Position numbers and translations under genes: made by a program. Under the pieces are notes generated by a model. That model had not been told where the DNA came from, did no database searches, and saw only the letters and a list, made by a program, of their open reading frames with translations. Positions 7,278 through 16,187 of a stretch of 43,151 nt of DNA are shown one piece after another. Positions within the stretch are counted from its first letter, which is position 1; each line of letters starts with the position of its first letter. This stretch comes from Euryarchaeota archaeon UBA105 (lineage in GTDB: Archaea; Thermoplasmatota; Poseidoniia; Poseidoniales; Thalassarchaeaceae), in the NCBI GenBank assembly GCA_002496905.1, contig DALV01000102.1, positions 1-43,151 on the forward strand, given 5' to 3'.

Positions 7278-8486
7278 TTGATTAGAGACAATTACGATGT
7301 TATTGTAATTGGTGCCGGACCTGTAGGTGGATATCTTGGATGGAAGTTAACGGAGAAGGGTTTGAGTGTTCTCCTTGTTGAAGAACACGCTGAGATTGGA
7401 AGGCCATTCCAATGTGCTGGAATGGTTAATCCATCAGCTATGGATAAGATAGGGGCATTCGATACGGTACTGACAAGAATTTGGGGCGCTAGGATGTACA
7501 GCCCATCGGGTACAGAAATTGTAATAGGGGACCCAGATACAACCAGAACTTGGTCGGTTTGCCGTAAATTGTTTGATGAAAGAGTGGTCCAACTTAGCCT
7601 TGATTCCGGGGCCGATTTATTGTTATCATCAAAGCCAGTTAGCGCTACTGTAACGAGCTCCGGAGTTGATATTTCATTAGATATAAATGGAGAAATTAAA
7701 CAACTTCAATGCCGTATGCTTTGTGGTGCAGACGGTGCTCATTCCTGGGTGCGTAGGACTTTCAAAATGGGCCGACCGAAAGAATTGTTGATTGGATTCC
7801 AAATTGAGGTAACAGGATATCCAGGGGAAGAAGGGAGACTTGACCTCTTTACGGGAGATGATTTCGCTCCCGGATTTTTCGCTTGGGCAATTCCATCGGG
7901 CGATACAACTAGGATTGGAAACTGGTCTCTACCGAACAAATTAGGAGAGGAATCCTGTGAGGATTTATTGAAGGTGCTAATGAAATCCTCACAATGGAAA
8001 GAGAGATTCTCCAATTGTAAAGAGGTTGGTAGGTACTGTGGGCCCGTTCCGTCTGGCTTGATTCACAAACCTGTGATTGACCGTGTTGGGGTATTCGGGG
8101 ATGCAGCGGGTCTTTGCAAACCTACAACGGGTGGCGGAATAGGAAAAGGATTCGAACAAGTTGATCTCATGCTTCCAAAATTAGTAGAAGCCATTGCGAC
8201 CAATGATTTTACTCAATCTACTGTGAAGAATTTGAATGATACAATATCTAGTCTTAGACGGAATCAAAACAAATCAAGAGCATTAAGAAACGTATTTTTG
8301 ACAGAATCAACTGATGAAGAATTGGACGAATTATTCTCGGTTTGGTCACAACCAGAGGTGATTGATTTAATCAATCAATTAGGGGATATAGATAATCCAA
8401 TCCCACTCGGTATTAAGATGTTGAAAGATGTCCCGGAATTCCGACGTCTGGCTTCGAAAGCCGCTGCTGCATTAATTTGGGGGTGA
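7278..8486 (+). CDS. Geranylgeranyl reductase family FAD-dependent oxidoreductase
   Basis: The 402-residue flavoprotein probably saturates the isoprenoid chains of archaeal membrane lipids (digeranylgeranylglycerophospholipid reductase type). It opens with the dinucleotide-binding motif DVIVIGAGPVGGYLG and then VLLVEEHAEIGRPFQCAGMV, typical of this family. CGADGAHSWVRR is the DG motif, and GVFGDAAGLCKPTTGGGIGKGFE is the FAD-ribityl GD motif with the geranylgeranyl-reductase signature. The TTG start at 7278 follows an in-frame TAG at 7272 and is preceded by a strong GGGGGG ribosome-binding site. It lies 56 nt after topA, and the next gene starts 4 nt after its stop, suggesting one operon. The exact prenyl substrate is not determined by sequence. 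Confidence 0.88.
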   Translation: MIRDNYDVIVIGAGPVGGYLGWKLTEKGLSVLLVEEHAEIGRPFQCAGMVNPSAMDKIGAFDTVLTRIWGARMYSPSGTEIVIGDPDTTRTWSVCRKLFDERVVQLSLDSGADLLLSSKPVSATVTSSGVDISLDINGEIKQLQCRMLCGADGAHSWVRRTFKMGRPKELLIGFQIEVTGYPGEEGRLDLFTGDDFAPGFFAWAIPSGDTTRIGNWSLPNKLGEESCEDLLKVLMKSSQWKERFSNCKEVGRYCGPVPSGLIHKPVIDRVGVFGDAAGLCKPTTGGGIGKGFEQVDLMLPKLVEAIATNDFTQSTVKNLNDTISSLRRNQNKSRALRNVFLTESTDEELDELFSVWSQPEVIDLINQLGDIDNPIPLGIKMLKDVPEFRRLASKAAAALIWG

Positions 8487-8490
8487 ACAT

Positions 8491-9564
8491 TTGGAATCTG
8501 TCCAAAGAATCAGATACCCGCCCTTTGACCATACAAATATAGACCCTGATTCAATACCTATTACGGAAGTAATTCTCGAATCAAATTCCCAACCACCCAC
8601 TCCCTTCAAAATTGGTTCAGAATCTGGTTGGTTGGTAGAATGGAGAGGACTAACAGATAAAGACCTCAATCTACCAAAAATTCAATCTGTCACTACTACT
8701 GCAACATTACCATTTCTAATGAGAACTAGAAATGGTTGGTACATTGAACCCGATCCATTACATGCAATTGCTAGGAAATTTATCGCACCCACAGTAATTT
8801 TGTTAATTTCCTCTCTTTTTCTTCATGCTATAGCTCCGGCTTTAGGAGATGTGCCGCTACTATCTTGGCTAACCCAAGGATCTTATCAAATTGGACCACT
8901 TGATTATCCAAAATTATTATTCATAACATTTCCAATATTTGTATTGCCAATAATAATCAGAATATACGCAAATTCTAGAGATATTTATAGGCAAAACACT
9001 TACATCAATTCTCCACTAAAAGACCCTGAATTGGAATTATCGATAGGTGATGGGTGGGTGGAAATTTCACAAATGCAATTACCAGAAGAGGTGTATTTTT
9101 CTGCAGCCAGAATACAAGCTGGAGTCGCTGTCCCTGAAAGAAAATCCATGCTTAAATCATCCAAACGACCAGAAGGAAATCAACCCCCTCCTGGTATGTC
9201 AACAGCCCTACCAGAAAAGAGATTAACAGGCGGGGAAGAACATGGGACAGGAGTAGGAGAATCAACACCTTTAGCAGTTGATTATTCCCGAATTCTTCTA
9301 TTGGAGCCGATGCGGGTTAGATCGAGAGGGGTTTTAGAAACAAACAAAGAATTACCTATCAGATTGAATGGTCCTAACGAAAGATGGCCGGGTACAATTT
9401 ACTCCTCTATGATTGCATTACATTGGGAGATACATTTGCACGTGCTTTGGCAAGGTATGAGGTTAAGGTGGGTCAGTCCAATTATTATGCCCCAAACAGA
9501 TAACCAAGTAGTGATTGATAATCTTCCCCTTAGGGCTGCTAGGTCTGAAGATTCTAAGGAATAA
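8491..9564 (+). CDS. Hypothetical membrane protein
   Basis: I do not recognise this 357-residue protein. Residues 1-85 form a soluble N-terminal region, two transmembrane helices follow (about 90-120 and 148-168), and the rest is probably a cytosolic domain with a low-complexity Pro/Gly/Glu-rich linker around residues 220-262. The start is TTG 8491, four bases after the stop of the reductase gene, with GGGGGTGAA overlapping that stop as ribosome-binding site, which argues for translational coupling. The stop codon abuts the stop of the convergent mqnC gene with no spacer. A role in membrane lipid biology is possible from its neighbour, but nothing in the sequence proves it. Confidence 0.75.
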   Translation: MESVQRIRYPPFDHTNIDPDSIPITEVILESNSQPPTPFKIGSESGWLVEWRGLTDKDLNLPKIQSVTTTATLPFLMRTRNGWYIEPDPLHAIARKFIAPTVILLISSLFLHAIAPALGDVPLLSWLTQGSYQIGPLDYPKLLFITFPIFVLPIIIRIYANSRDIYRQNTYINSPLKDPELELSIGDGWVEISQMQLPEEVYFSAARIQAGVAVPERKSMLKSSKRPEGNQPPPGMSTALPEKRLTGGEEHGTGVGESTPLAVDYSRILLLEPMRVRSRGVLETNKELPIRLNGPNERWPGTIYSSMIALHWEIHLHVLWQGMRLRWVSPIIMPQTDNQVVIDNLPLRAARSEDSKE

Positions 9565-10755
9565 TCACACAGGTTGTAAAGGCGGTGGGCTGGCTAATTG
9601 ACCCTGATCGAGAATTTCTGTATCTAGATGGTTATAATCTGAATCTCGTTTTTGTGGTATGAAACCTGCACGCGAAATTACTCTCTGCAATTCATCTTCT
9701 CCAGCTAGAGTCTTTGTAGTGCCGGATGCAGAAACTACGTTTTCTTCCATCATTGTGGAGCCTGCATCATCTGCTCCTGCAAATAGGGCTAATTGGGCTA
9801 TACCCACCCCCATAGTAGGCCAAGATGCTTGTATGTGGCTAATGTTGTCAAAAAATAAACGAGCAATAGCAACATGACGAAGATATTCATGTGCGCCTGC
9901 CCCTAATTGAATTCTATTTTGACCCTTATTCCTTTTACCAAATGTATTGTTTTCTAATTGAACTGGCCATGCTATGAATGAAGTAAATCCAATCAATCCC
10001 ACTCCCAAACTTCTGTCTTGAAGGGTCCGAATTCTATCCATGTGTTGAACTCGATGAAAATTATTCTCACCAAAACCAATGACATTCGTTGCTGATGTTG
10101 TGAGTCCAAGATGTTGTGCCTCTTCCATAACTCTTAGCCAATTTTCCGAACTGCCTTTTTTTGGAGAGATGTCTAATCGAACATCATCAACGAGCATCTC
10201 TGCTCCACCACCCGGCAAACCGTGCATTCCAGCATCTTTCAATTTCTCTAGCACCTCTTTGGTAGATGTTTGACAAACTTCTGCGATTCCTTCAATCTCG
10301 ATAGGAGAAAAACAATCCAAATCGATTGTTGGATGCCTTTCCCTTAATTGGCAAATCAAATTCGTGTACCATTCCATAGGTAAATCTGGGTTGACACCAC
10401 CTTGCATTAATACACGCGTACCACCGATATTTTCTAATTCGGCAAATCTAGCACTAATTTGGTCTACGGATTGAGTGTAAGTCTCTTCATGTCCTGGTGG
10501 GCGATAGAAAGAGCAAAATTGACAATTTATGGTACATACATTAGTGTAGTTGACATTCCGATCGACAAGATATGTTACTTTATTTCCAGGAACTCTCTTT
10601 CTACGCATCAATAATCCAGCATGCAATAATTCGTTTTGATCTGCTTCATCATAGAGAATTGTTGCTTCCTCAACAGAAAGCCGGGGAGGGTTATCACCTA
10701 ACTGGGCTTCAAGAATTTCTTGCCAAACGGCCAAACAATCACAACCCTGAGCCAA
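9565..10755 (-). CDS. mqnC: Cyclic dehypoxanthinyl futalosine synthase (radical SAM)
   Basis: This radical SAM enzyme cyclises dehypoxanthinyl futalosine in the futalosine route to menaquinone. The cluster motif CxxxCxxC is at Cys74, Cys78 and Cys81, within NYTNVCTINCQFCSFYRPPGHEE. VLMQGGVNP, HGLPGGGAEML and the late WPTMGVGIAQLALFAGADDAG followed by STMMEENVVSASG support MqnC over the related CofH and MqnE. Length (396) is normal. The TTG start at 10755 overlaps the 3' end of the upstream peptidase gene by 17 nt, and no clear ribosome-binding site precedes it, so translation is probably coupled. No other mqn gene is in the window. F420 synthase CofH is the main alternative. Confidence 0.82.
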   Translation of the reverse strand: MAQGCDCLAVWQEILEAQLGDNPPRLSVEEATILYDEADQNELLHAGLLMRRKRVPGNKVTYLVDRNVNYTNVCTINCQFCSFYRPPGHEETYTQSVDQISARFAELENIGGTRVLMQGGVNPDLPMEWYTNLICQLRERHPTIDLDCFSPIEIEGIAEVCQTSTKEVLEKLKDAGMHGLPGGGAEMLVDDVRLDISPKKGSSENWLRVMEEAQHLGLTTSATNVIGFGENNFHRVQHMDRIRTLQDRSLGVGLIGFTSFIAWPVQLENNTFGKRNKGQNRIQLGAGAHEYLRHVAIARLFFDNISHIQASWPTMGVGIAQLALFAGADDAGSTMMEENVVSASGTTKTLAGEDELQRVISRAGFIPQKRDSDYNHLDTEILDQGQLASPPPLQPV

Positions 10756-12094
10756 CCAATGTTTCGATTTCTGTAATTTGTTTAGGACAGTTAGAAGTCA
10801 ATACAACAGGTCCGTCTTTGGTGATTAATACGTCATCTTCGATCCTAATTCCGATACCTGAGTATTTCGCGGGGATTTCAACATCCTCCCGCCATGAGGC
10901 GAAATATATTCCAGGTTCGACAGTTAGTACCATGCCTTCCTCTAGTAACCTACCATCGCCCTTTCCACCTGGTCTAGTGACTCCGACGTCATGCACATCC
11001 AGTCCTAGTGAATGACTGGTTCCGTGCATGAAAAATTGACGGGTTTCCCCATCTAAATCTTCACCCATGGCTTCTTCGAAAGAACAATTCAATATGCCTA
11101 ATTCTATCAGACCCCTAGAAATTACTTCCATAGCCGCTTTGTGAGAGGCGTTCCAAGGCGCACCTACCCGACAAGCTTCTATTCCAGAAATTTCAGCCTC
11201 TAGAACTAGATTGTATATCTCTCGTTGAGGGTCGCTAAATTTACCATTAACCGGCCAGGTTCTTGTGATATCTGAAGCATATCCTTCTACCTCGCAACCA
11301 GCGTCTACGAGTACTAACTCTCCATCAGAAACGGGTTGGTTGTTAGCATGGTAGTGTAGAATTGTAGCATTGTCACCACCACCAACAATAGATGGGTAAC
11401 TCCAGTGAGAACCATTCGATTGAAAACAACCTTCGATTATTGCCTGAATTTCCCATTCACCAATACCGGTATGACTCTTTTTCATTGCCATAGAATGGGC
11501 CATAGAGGCAATATCAGCCGACTTTTGCATAATGGCTATCTCTTCCGTAGATTTACAAATTCGCAATTCATCTAGGAGTGAAGAAGGATCTACTAGACTA
11601 ATTGGCCCCATTCCGTATGTATTTCTTTGTCTAGTCTTTGAGGTAAGAGCATCATGGACAATTTGGTCAATATTTGAATTTAGATTTTGAATTAAGTATA
11701 CTCCATTAGACTTATGCAACGAATCAGTAACTATTTCATTCATCTCTAATAGAGAATAGGCTTCATCTATGGGCCAGCCAGATGATGCGCCTTCTATCCC
11801 AATTCTTCTGCCTTGCCAAATTTCTGCGGTTGTATCGTTTGGTTGGACGAATAATGACACAAGCCAATTTTTCCCATTATGTTTTGCCATTAATACTGAC
11901 TCAGGTTCTGACCAGCCACTTAGGTAGAGCATGTAGGAACTAGCTCGGAATGGATAATGAACATCATTAGAGCGAATCGAAGCTGGATTAGTTGGAATGA
12001 GAACTAAACAATCTTGAGGAATCTTTTCGAGGAATTTAGACTGACGCCCTCTGTATTCTGACTCCGAGAAAGGTAGGCTAGCCATACTGTTCAC
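10739..12094 (-). CDS. pepP: Xaa-Pro aminopeptidase, M24B family
   Basis: The enzyme removes an N-terminal residue preceding proline from peptides. An aminopeptidase-P N-terminal domain (FLEKIPQDCLVLIPTNP; FRASSYMLYLSGW) occupies roughly residues 1-135, followed by the pita-bread catalytic domain. The dinuclear metal ligands are all present: Asp264 and Asp275 in VDAGCEVEGYASDITRTWP, His361 in HGTSHSLGLDVHDVG, Glu393 in TVEPGIYF and Glu419 in GIRIEDDVLI. GTG 12094 is preferred because GGAGA sits four bases before it; ATG 12085 is the alternative. No signal peptide is seen, so it acts in the cytosol, probably finishing peptides imported or released by other proteases. Confidence 0.92.
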   Translation of the reverse strand: MNSMASLPFSESEYRGRQSKFLEKIPQDCLVLIPTNPASIRSNDVHYPFRASSYMLYLSGWSEPESVLMAKHNGKNWLVSLFVQPNDTTAEIWQGRRIGIEGASSGWPIDEAYSLLEMNEIVTDSLHKSNGVYLIQNLNSNIDQIVHDALTSKTRQRNTYGMGPISLVDPSSLLDELRICKSTEEIAIMQKSADIASMAHSMAMKKSHTGIGEWEIQAIIEGCFQSNGSHWSYPSIVGGGDNATILHYHANNQPVSDGELVLVDAGCEVEGYASDITRTWPVNGKFSDPQREIYNLVLEAEISGIEACRVGAPWNASHKAAMEVISRGLIELGILNCSFEEAMGEDLDGETRQFFMHGTSHSLGLDVHDVGVTRPGGKGDGRLLEEGMVLTVEPGIYFASWREDVEIPAKYSGIGIRIEDDVLITKDGPVVLTSNCPKQITEIETLVGSGL

Positions 12095-12134
12095 GCTTCT
12101 CCGAAAAGCAAGTTATTCTTATGACTGTGGGATG

Positions 12135-12141
12135 AAAAAAA
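12135..12141 (-). terminator. U-tract, probable transcription terminator of the upstream secreted-protein gene
   Basis: Seven consecutive T residues on the minus strand lie about 20 nt after the stop of the gene ending at 12161, with no hairpin before them. Archaeal RNA polymerase terminates at such U-tracts, helped by FttA, whose gene is in this window. Confidence 0.4.
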
Positions 12142-12152
12142 TAACAATAATA

Positions 12153-12160
12153 GGTATAAA
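12153..12160 (-). promoter_or_regulatory. Putative TATA element for pepP-mqnC
   Basis: The minus strand reads TTTATACC just after the stop of the upstream gene. Initiation about 25 nt downstream, near 12130, would give pepP a leader of about 35 nt. The overlap with the U-tract means termination and re-initiation would share a very small spacer. Evidence is the motif alone. Confidence 0.3.
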
Positions 12161-13642
12161 TCAGGATTTCCACTTCGGTATTGATTGTTCGCTATTCCCT
12201 CGGAATCGGTTAACTAAGGCATATGTTAGGAATAATGCGCTAAATGCAAAGGCCACCAATGGTATTGGGAATGGCTTAACTTCATCTGGATGAATCAAAA
12301 TTACTGATATCGTTGCGAACTCCCCATCATCATCAATCACTTCTAGGGTAAGTATGGCGCGATATTCTTCTGCATCAGTCCATGAAAATTGCCGGTCACA
12401 TCCTTCGTAGAGGGGGGAATTATCCAACAACCAAATACATCTCAAACTGGAAGCATCATTTGCCGTATCCGAGCTTCCGGTCGCATCTAAATTTATATCA
12501 GAAGGATTTGAAATTCTAACTTCTTGACCGTCTGAAGTAGTTTCGCCATCAATTATCAGCGATGCGGTCGGAACTATATTCTTGATGTCTAAATTTATCA
12601 TCTGTTCTGATGATAAACCTCCTTTATCGTAGACGGTTAAGCTAAGAGTGTAGTTTCCAGATTGTGCCCCGGATATTGAATATGTGTTGAGGTCTTCACC
12701 CATCTGTACATCGATTGGAAGATTGCCAGAATGAGATGGTCTTCTGAGAGTCCAGACATAGTACATTTCCGTTCTGCCCCAGTAAGGATCTTCAGTTAAG
12801 GTTGCATCGAGTGTATGCCAAATATCGTCCTCTACAGCGTAATCAATACCCGATATTTTGATCACTGGTGGTTGGTTATTCACTCGAATAGAAAACTCAT
12901 GACTGGCACCATCTGGAGCAGAATTGCTCGCTGGGCAACCAATCAGTAATATTTCCATCCAACCATCTAATTTTGTAGAAATATCCCAAGATAATTCAAA
13001 ATTTCCAGAGGGGAGATCGTATACTTCATCTGTTATGGAGGCTTCATCGCAAACCAAGGTTTCGGGTATATGAGATGATTGAATTAGTCCCTGCGCTAAA
13101 GAACCCGAGATTTCTAGATTTACTCTACCGTTTGGATAAGTCCCAAGCCAACCACTAATTTGAATAGAAGAATCAATCAATTCTCCGGATTGATCTCCAT
13201 CTAACAAAAATCCAATCAAACCAGTTGAATTTTGTTCAACCATAAATACCACTCTAGTTTCTATAATTTCTAATCCATAATCGTCTATAGAGTGGACGCT
13301 AACATAACATGCACACTCGCCTGTAGCCGAGAAAGACAACTCGAATGACCAAGACCATTGTGCCCTACTATTAGTGGATGTGGTTTCAATCAAAGCACTC
13401 AGCAAATCTCCTCCATCAAATTCTGCGCCATCTTTAGATACCCGCCAAAATACTTCCTCGGGTTGTTTATCATCTTCTATGATTCCTGAAAAGATGATTG
13501 ACTCGAATGAATAGTCTCCGTTTTCCACATCTATACTGATTAAGGCAGGATCATCTTCGTTAGATGTATCTGCCTGAACACTATTACACATCAAAAGCAA
13601 TGCAGTGAGTGACAGCAAGACTGTCCTCCAGTGACGCTTCAT
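12161..13642 (-). CDS. Secreted, C-terminally membrane-anchored protein with PKD/Ig-like domains
   Basis: The 493-residue protein starts with a signal peptide (KRHWRTVLLSLTALLLMCNSVQA) and ends with one transmembrane helix (about 460-480) and a short basic tail, so most of it faces outside the cell. The body is beta-rich, with several Ig/PKD-like units. One around VNNQPPVIKISG to LSLTVYDKGGLSSEQMINLDIKN and another ending AILTLEVIDDDGEFATISV carry PKD-type strand patterns. A pair of cysteines (CIWLLDNSPLYEGC) may form a disulfide. ATG 13642 is chosen over TTG 13645. Such proteins in marine archaea are commonly surface adhesion or envelope proteins; no enzyme motif is present. Confidence 0.8.
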   Translation of the reverse strand: MKRHWRTVLLSLTALLLMCNSVQADTSNEDDPALISIDVENGDYSFESIIFSGIIEDDKQPEEVFWRVSKDGAEFDGGDLLSALIETTSTNSRAQWSWSFELSFSATGECACYVSVHSIDDYGLEIIETRVVFMVEQNSTGLIGFLLDGDQSGELIDSSIQISGWLGTYPNGRVNLEISGSLAQGLIQSSHIPETLVCDEASITDEVYDLPSGNFELSWDISTKLDGWMEILLIGCPASNSAPDGASHEFSIRVNNQPPVIKISGIDYAVEDDIWHTLDATLTEDPYWGRTEMYYVWTLRRPSHSGNLPIDVQMGEDLNTYSISGAQSGNYTLSLTVYDKGGLSSEQMINLDIKNIVPTASLIIDGETTSDGQEVRISNPSDINLDATGSSDTANDASSLRCIWLLDNSPLYEGCDRQFSWTDAEEYRAILTLEVIDDDGEFATISVILIHPDEVKPFPIPLVAFAFSALFLTYALVNRFRGNSEQSIPKWKS

Positions 13643-13694
13643 CAAGCCAAACGACTAGACTATCTGTCTTGAACCCCATGCAAAAGTGTTCAAT

Positions 13695-14753
13695 TCACCT
13701 TTCCGATATTTGCATTTGCCATACCATTTCGTCCAGCCAGGTTCCTAGTGTATCAATATCGACGAATTCTTGACTGGCTTCAGCAGTTAGAATACAGTCA
13801 CATGCGGCGGCGGCTAGTAAACCGGCATCTGCCATTGGCAAATCGTTTCCTAGTGCTACTGCCAATGCTGTGGCCGCTGCGTCATGCAAACCTATCTGTT
13901 GTTTTGGAGTGGGAGATGAACAATCGAAATGAATTACTTCACCCTCCGATTGATAGAGAGTTACCCCATTAATTCCCCCCAAAACTACCAATGCATCCCA
14001 ATCGTATGTGGAAATTAGTTCAGAGGCTGCGGAAGCCGAGTCGGAAGCTTCCAATCGGCGGCGCATAAGTTCCATACCCCTCATCTCAACTAGAACAACC
14101 GTCGCACCTCGAGATCGTTCTAAACCGGTTAATTTGGGATCCATTATGACGGGAATGCCATTCTTTCTCGCAGCACCAATCAATTTTGAAGCGCTGGCTA
14201 CAGTAACCGCTCCATTATCGTAATCTGAGATTACCAAAGCGCAACTATTCTCCAATTGCTTCATAGCATTATTTGCTAATTTATCAGACATTGAGTTCTC
14301 AATTGGGTCAAGTGGACCTCTGTCAGCCTGGAGTAAAATTTGGCTCTCTTCAAGCAAGCTCTCTCTGCTACCGAAGAACCGAATTTTGACCAGCGTATGT
14401 CTATCTGTAACTGATTCTATCCCTGTAACTGTAATTCCATCTTCGATTAACATATCCACAATTGCTTTACCTTCTCTATCATTTCCAACAAACGTGTGAA
14501 AATCAACATCTAGACCTATTGAGTTTAACCCCCTTGCAATGTGAGCAGCCGCTCCTGGGCTTTCATCGGTTTGGAAAATTTTCAAGACAGGAACAGGTGC
14601 GATTGAATTCAGATTATTCGCATATCCATGATGATAACGGTCTAACATCACATCACCCAACAATGTCACGTGAGATCCTTCCATATCATTGAGGCTGGAA
14701 CGTAATCGCCGTAGAGATTCAATGCGGGAGACTGTGTCTTCGTCAATCGCCAT
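13695..14753 (-). CDS. PfkB-family carbohydrate kinase, RfaE/HldE-like, with altered anion-hole motif
   Basis: The 352-residue protein aligns with the kinase domain of HldE (heptose-7-phosphate kinase). VTLLGDVMLDRYHHG, NSIAPVPVLKI, SPGAAAHIARGLNSIG, FVGNDREG and VISDYDNGAV match in order, as does VIMDPKLTGLERSRGATVV. The kinase motif that is normally GAGD is GLHD here (Gly288-Leu-His-Asp291). The catalytic aspartate is kept, but the glycine-rich anion hole is changed, and the usual TPNxxEF is replaced by LVEMRGMEL. The enzyme may act on another sugar or have lost activity. There is no fused nucleotidyltransferase domain. Its ATG is only 24 bp from the start of the divergent endA gene. Confidence 0.8.
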   Translation of the reverse strand: MAIDEDTVSRIESLRRLRSSLNDMEGSHVTLLGDVMLDRYHHGYANNLNSIAPVPVLKIFQTDESPGAAAHIARGLNSIGLDVDFHTFVGNDREGKAIVDMLIEDGITVTGIESVTDRHTLVKIRFFGSRESLLEESQILLQADRGPLDPIENSMSDKLANNAMKQLENSCALVISDYDNGAVTVASASKLIGAARKNGIPVIMDPKLTGLERSRGATVVLVEMRGMELMRRRLEASDSASAASELISTYDWDALVVLGGINGVTLYQSEGEVIHFDCSSPTPKQQIGLHDAAATALAVALGNDLPMADAGLLAAAACDCILTAEASQEFVDIDTLGTWLDEMVWQMQISER

Positions 14754-14777
14754 GAACCTTCCAAAGGTGGGGGGCGA

Positions 14778-15848
14778 ATGAGGTTTGGGGGTACTAAATG
14801 GTCAAATCATGACCGACGAACTCAAGCGAGTAGGTTCTCTCCGCGAGGTATGGTTGACCGCTCTGGGAGTTGGATCTACGAGGGGCCAGCAGCCGAAAGA
14901 CTGTGGCAAAAATCTGCGATTGGTAGCCCAGTAGGAGAGCGAAAACTAGAGTTATCTCCGGCGGAGACATTGTTTGTTCACTATCACAGACACTTAGACC
15001 TACCAACAAATAATTGGATGAATAATGCACTAAATCAAAACTCGATGCTATTACAAGAATATTCTATCCTAGAGGCTCTTCGTGTACCGGGAAACAAGAT
15101 TGTTTTATCTCAAAATATGGGACTTTTTTCTAAACAAGTTAACCCTAAGTCTTGGGCTGCTCGATGGACATCGAATACTCATCCAAGAAATAGTGAGGCG
15201 ATTTCTGAAATACGATGGTTTCATGAATCTGATAAATTAGATGCTGTTGAATTACATCAATGGGCAATTGACGTAAACAGTTCCGGAAGAATTGCCGAGG
15301 TTTTGGTTGTCGATGAAGAGTTGAGTATTGTTACATACCAACTTTCCTCACAAAACCCCCGTGGATCATTTCAAGAGCATGAGGCAATAGAATCTCTAAC
15401 TAATTTATCCGGAGGAATTCCCTCAGCCAACGGTTTGCTATATCCATTCGATGATTGGAAAATCAAACAATTAGGAGTACCCACAGCAGGGGGTATTCAT
15501 CTTGATTCAATAATATGTGAAATTATTCAAGGATTAAATCCACTATCGGAAGGTGCAATGATTCTTGCCGACTTGCTAAATAGGGGTCTTGTCATTCGAC
15601 CTGGGTTCAAGTACGGCACTAGATGGAGATGTTACGATAAGCCTCTAGGAGAAGATCATGCACCTTTCCTCGTAGCCTTGCCTGAGGATGCACCAAGAGA
15701 TTGGGCCGGTGCTTGCCTCGCCTCGAGATTAGCATCAGGAGTCAACAAAATTTGGTTACACCCTGTTAGTCAGGGAGACTCCTGGAGTTATCTAGCGATA
15801 ACTAGACCACCTGCAGACTCACGATGGTCGAATCCAAGTAAACGCTGA
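14778..15848 (+). CDS. endA: tRNA-splicing endonuclease, long two-domain type
   Basis: The enzyme cuts introns from precursor tRNAs at bulge-helix-bulge sites. At 356 residues it is twice the length of the single-domain archaeal form, like the homodimeric two-repeat type. The N-terminal half would be the structural, catalytically inactive repeat. The C-terminal half carries LLNRGLVIRPGFKYGTRWRCY, then DHAPFLV and SGVNKIWLHPV. The catalytic triad is readable as Tyr286, His294 and Lys324. The N-terminal repeat is strongly diverged, so recognition rests mainly on the C-terminal 110 residues. ATG 14778 is preceded by a G-rich ribosome-binding site (GGTGGGGGG). It is divergent from the PfkB kinase with 24 bp between the starts. 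Confidence 0.88.
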   Translation: MRFGGTKWSNHDRRTQASRFSPRGMVDRSGSWIYEGPAAERLWQKSAIGSPVGERKLELSPAETLFVHYHRHLDLPTNNWMNNALNQNSMLLQEYSILEALRVPGNKIVLSQNMGLFSKQVNPKSWAARWTSNTHPRNSEAISEIRWFHESDKLDAVELHQWAIDVNSSGRIAEVLVVDEELSIVTYQLSSQNPRGSFQEHEAIESLTNLSGGIPSANGLLYPFDDWKIKQLGVPTAGGIHLDSIICEIIQGLNPLSEGAMILADLLNRGLVIRPGFKYGTRWRCYDKPLGEDHAPFLVALPEDAPRDWAGACLASRLASGVNKIWLHPVSQGDSWSYLAITRPPADSRWSNPSKR

Positions 15849-15855
15849 TTTTTTT
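15849..15855 (+). terminator. U-tract after endA, probable terminator
   Basis: Seven T residues follow directly after the TGA of endA, with a further short T-rich stretch (ACTTTTAC). There is no stem-loop before it. This fits U-tract termination of archaeal transcripts, but is based on the motif alone. Confidence 0.45.
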
Positions 15856-15870
15856 CACTTTTACTCGCTA

Positions 15871-15879
15871 GAATATACC
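15871..15879 (+). promoter_or_regulatory. Putative TATA element for the small gene-polB operon
   Basis: GAATATACC lies 16 nt after the endA U-tract. A start site about 25 nt downstream, near 15900, would give a leader of about 30 nt before ATG 15930. A 5-bp hairpin (GGCGA/TCGCC, 15904-15919) falls in that leader. Motif evidence only. Confidence 0.3.
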
Positions 15880-15929
15880 CCTCTGCCTACAAAAAAAAGG
15901 TTAGGCGATTTGATTCGCCAAGAAAACCC

Positions 15930-16187
15930 ATGGGTCGAACAGTTGCCACTTGGAGGATGAGAGGGGAAGAAAGAATAGAGGGTTGGAAGCAGTTTCATAG
16001 AACTTTGAGACCACAAGAACGTTCAGCTTACGATTCGATGATTAATGCCGCGAGAAACAGAGCGGCGGCTTGTGGAATGATACCCACGGTCGACCCTATG
16101 GAACCAATATTTCTAGCGATGTTAGTCGAAGCGTACGAGAGAATCTCAAAAATCGAAGACGAAATTGAGAGGTTGAGGAATGGATGA
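15930..16187 (+). CDS. Small conserved archaeal protein (DUF8156-like), coupled to polB
   Basis: The 85-residue, highly charged, all-helical protein starts MGRTVATWRMR and continues through EGWKQFHRTLRPQERSAYDSM to a final helix EAYERISKIEDEIERL that could be a coiled coil. The N-terminal MGRT and the overall pattern resemble a small haloarchaeal family (MGRTNPT..., DUF8156), from memory rather than a search. Its stop overlaps the start of polB by 8 nt, so the two are translated together and probably work together. No metal-binding or membrane motif is present. A DNA polymerase accessory or DNA-binding role is inferred from context. Confidence 0.7.
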   Translation: MGRTVATWRMRGEERIEGWKQFHRTLRPQERSAYDSMINAARNRAAACGMIPTVDPMEPIFLAMLVEAYERISKIEDEIERLRNG

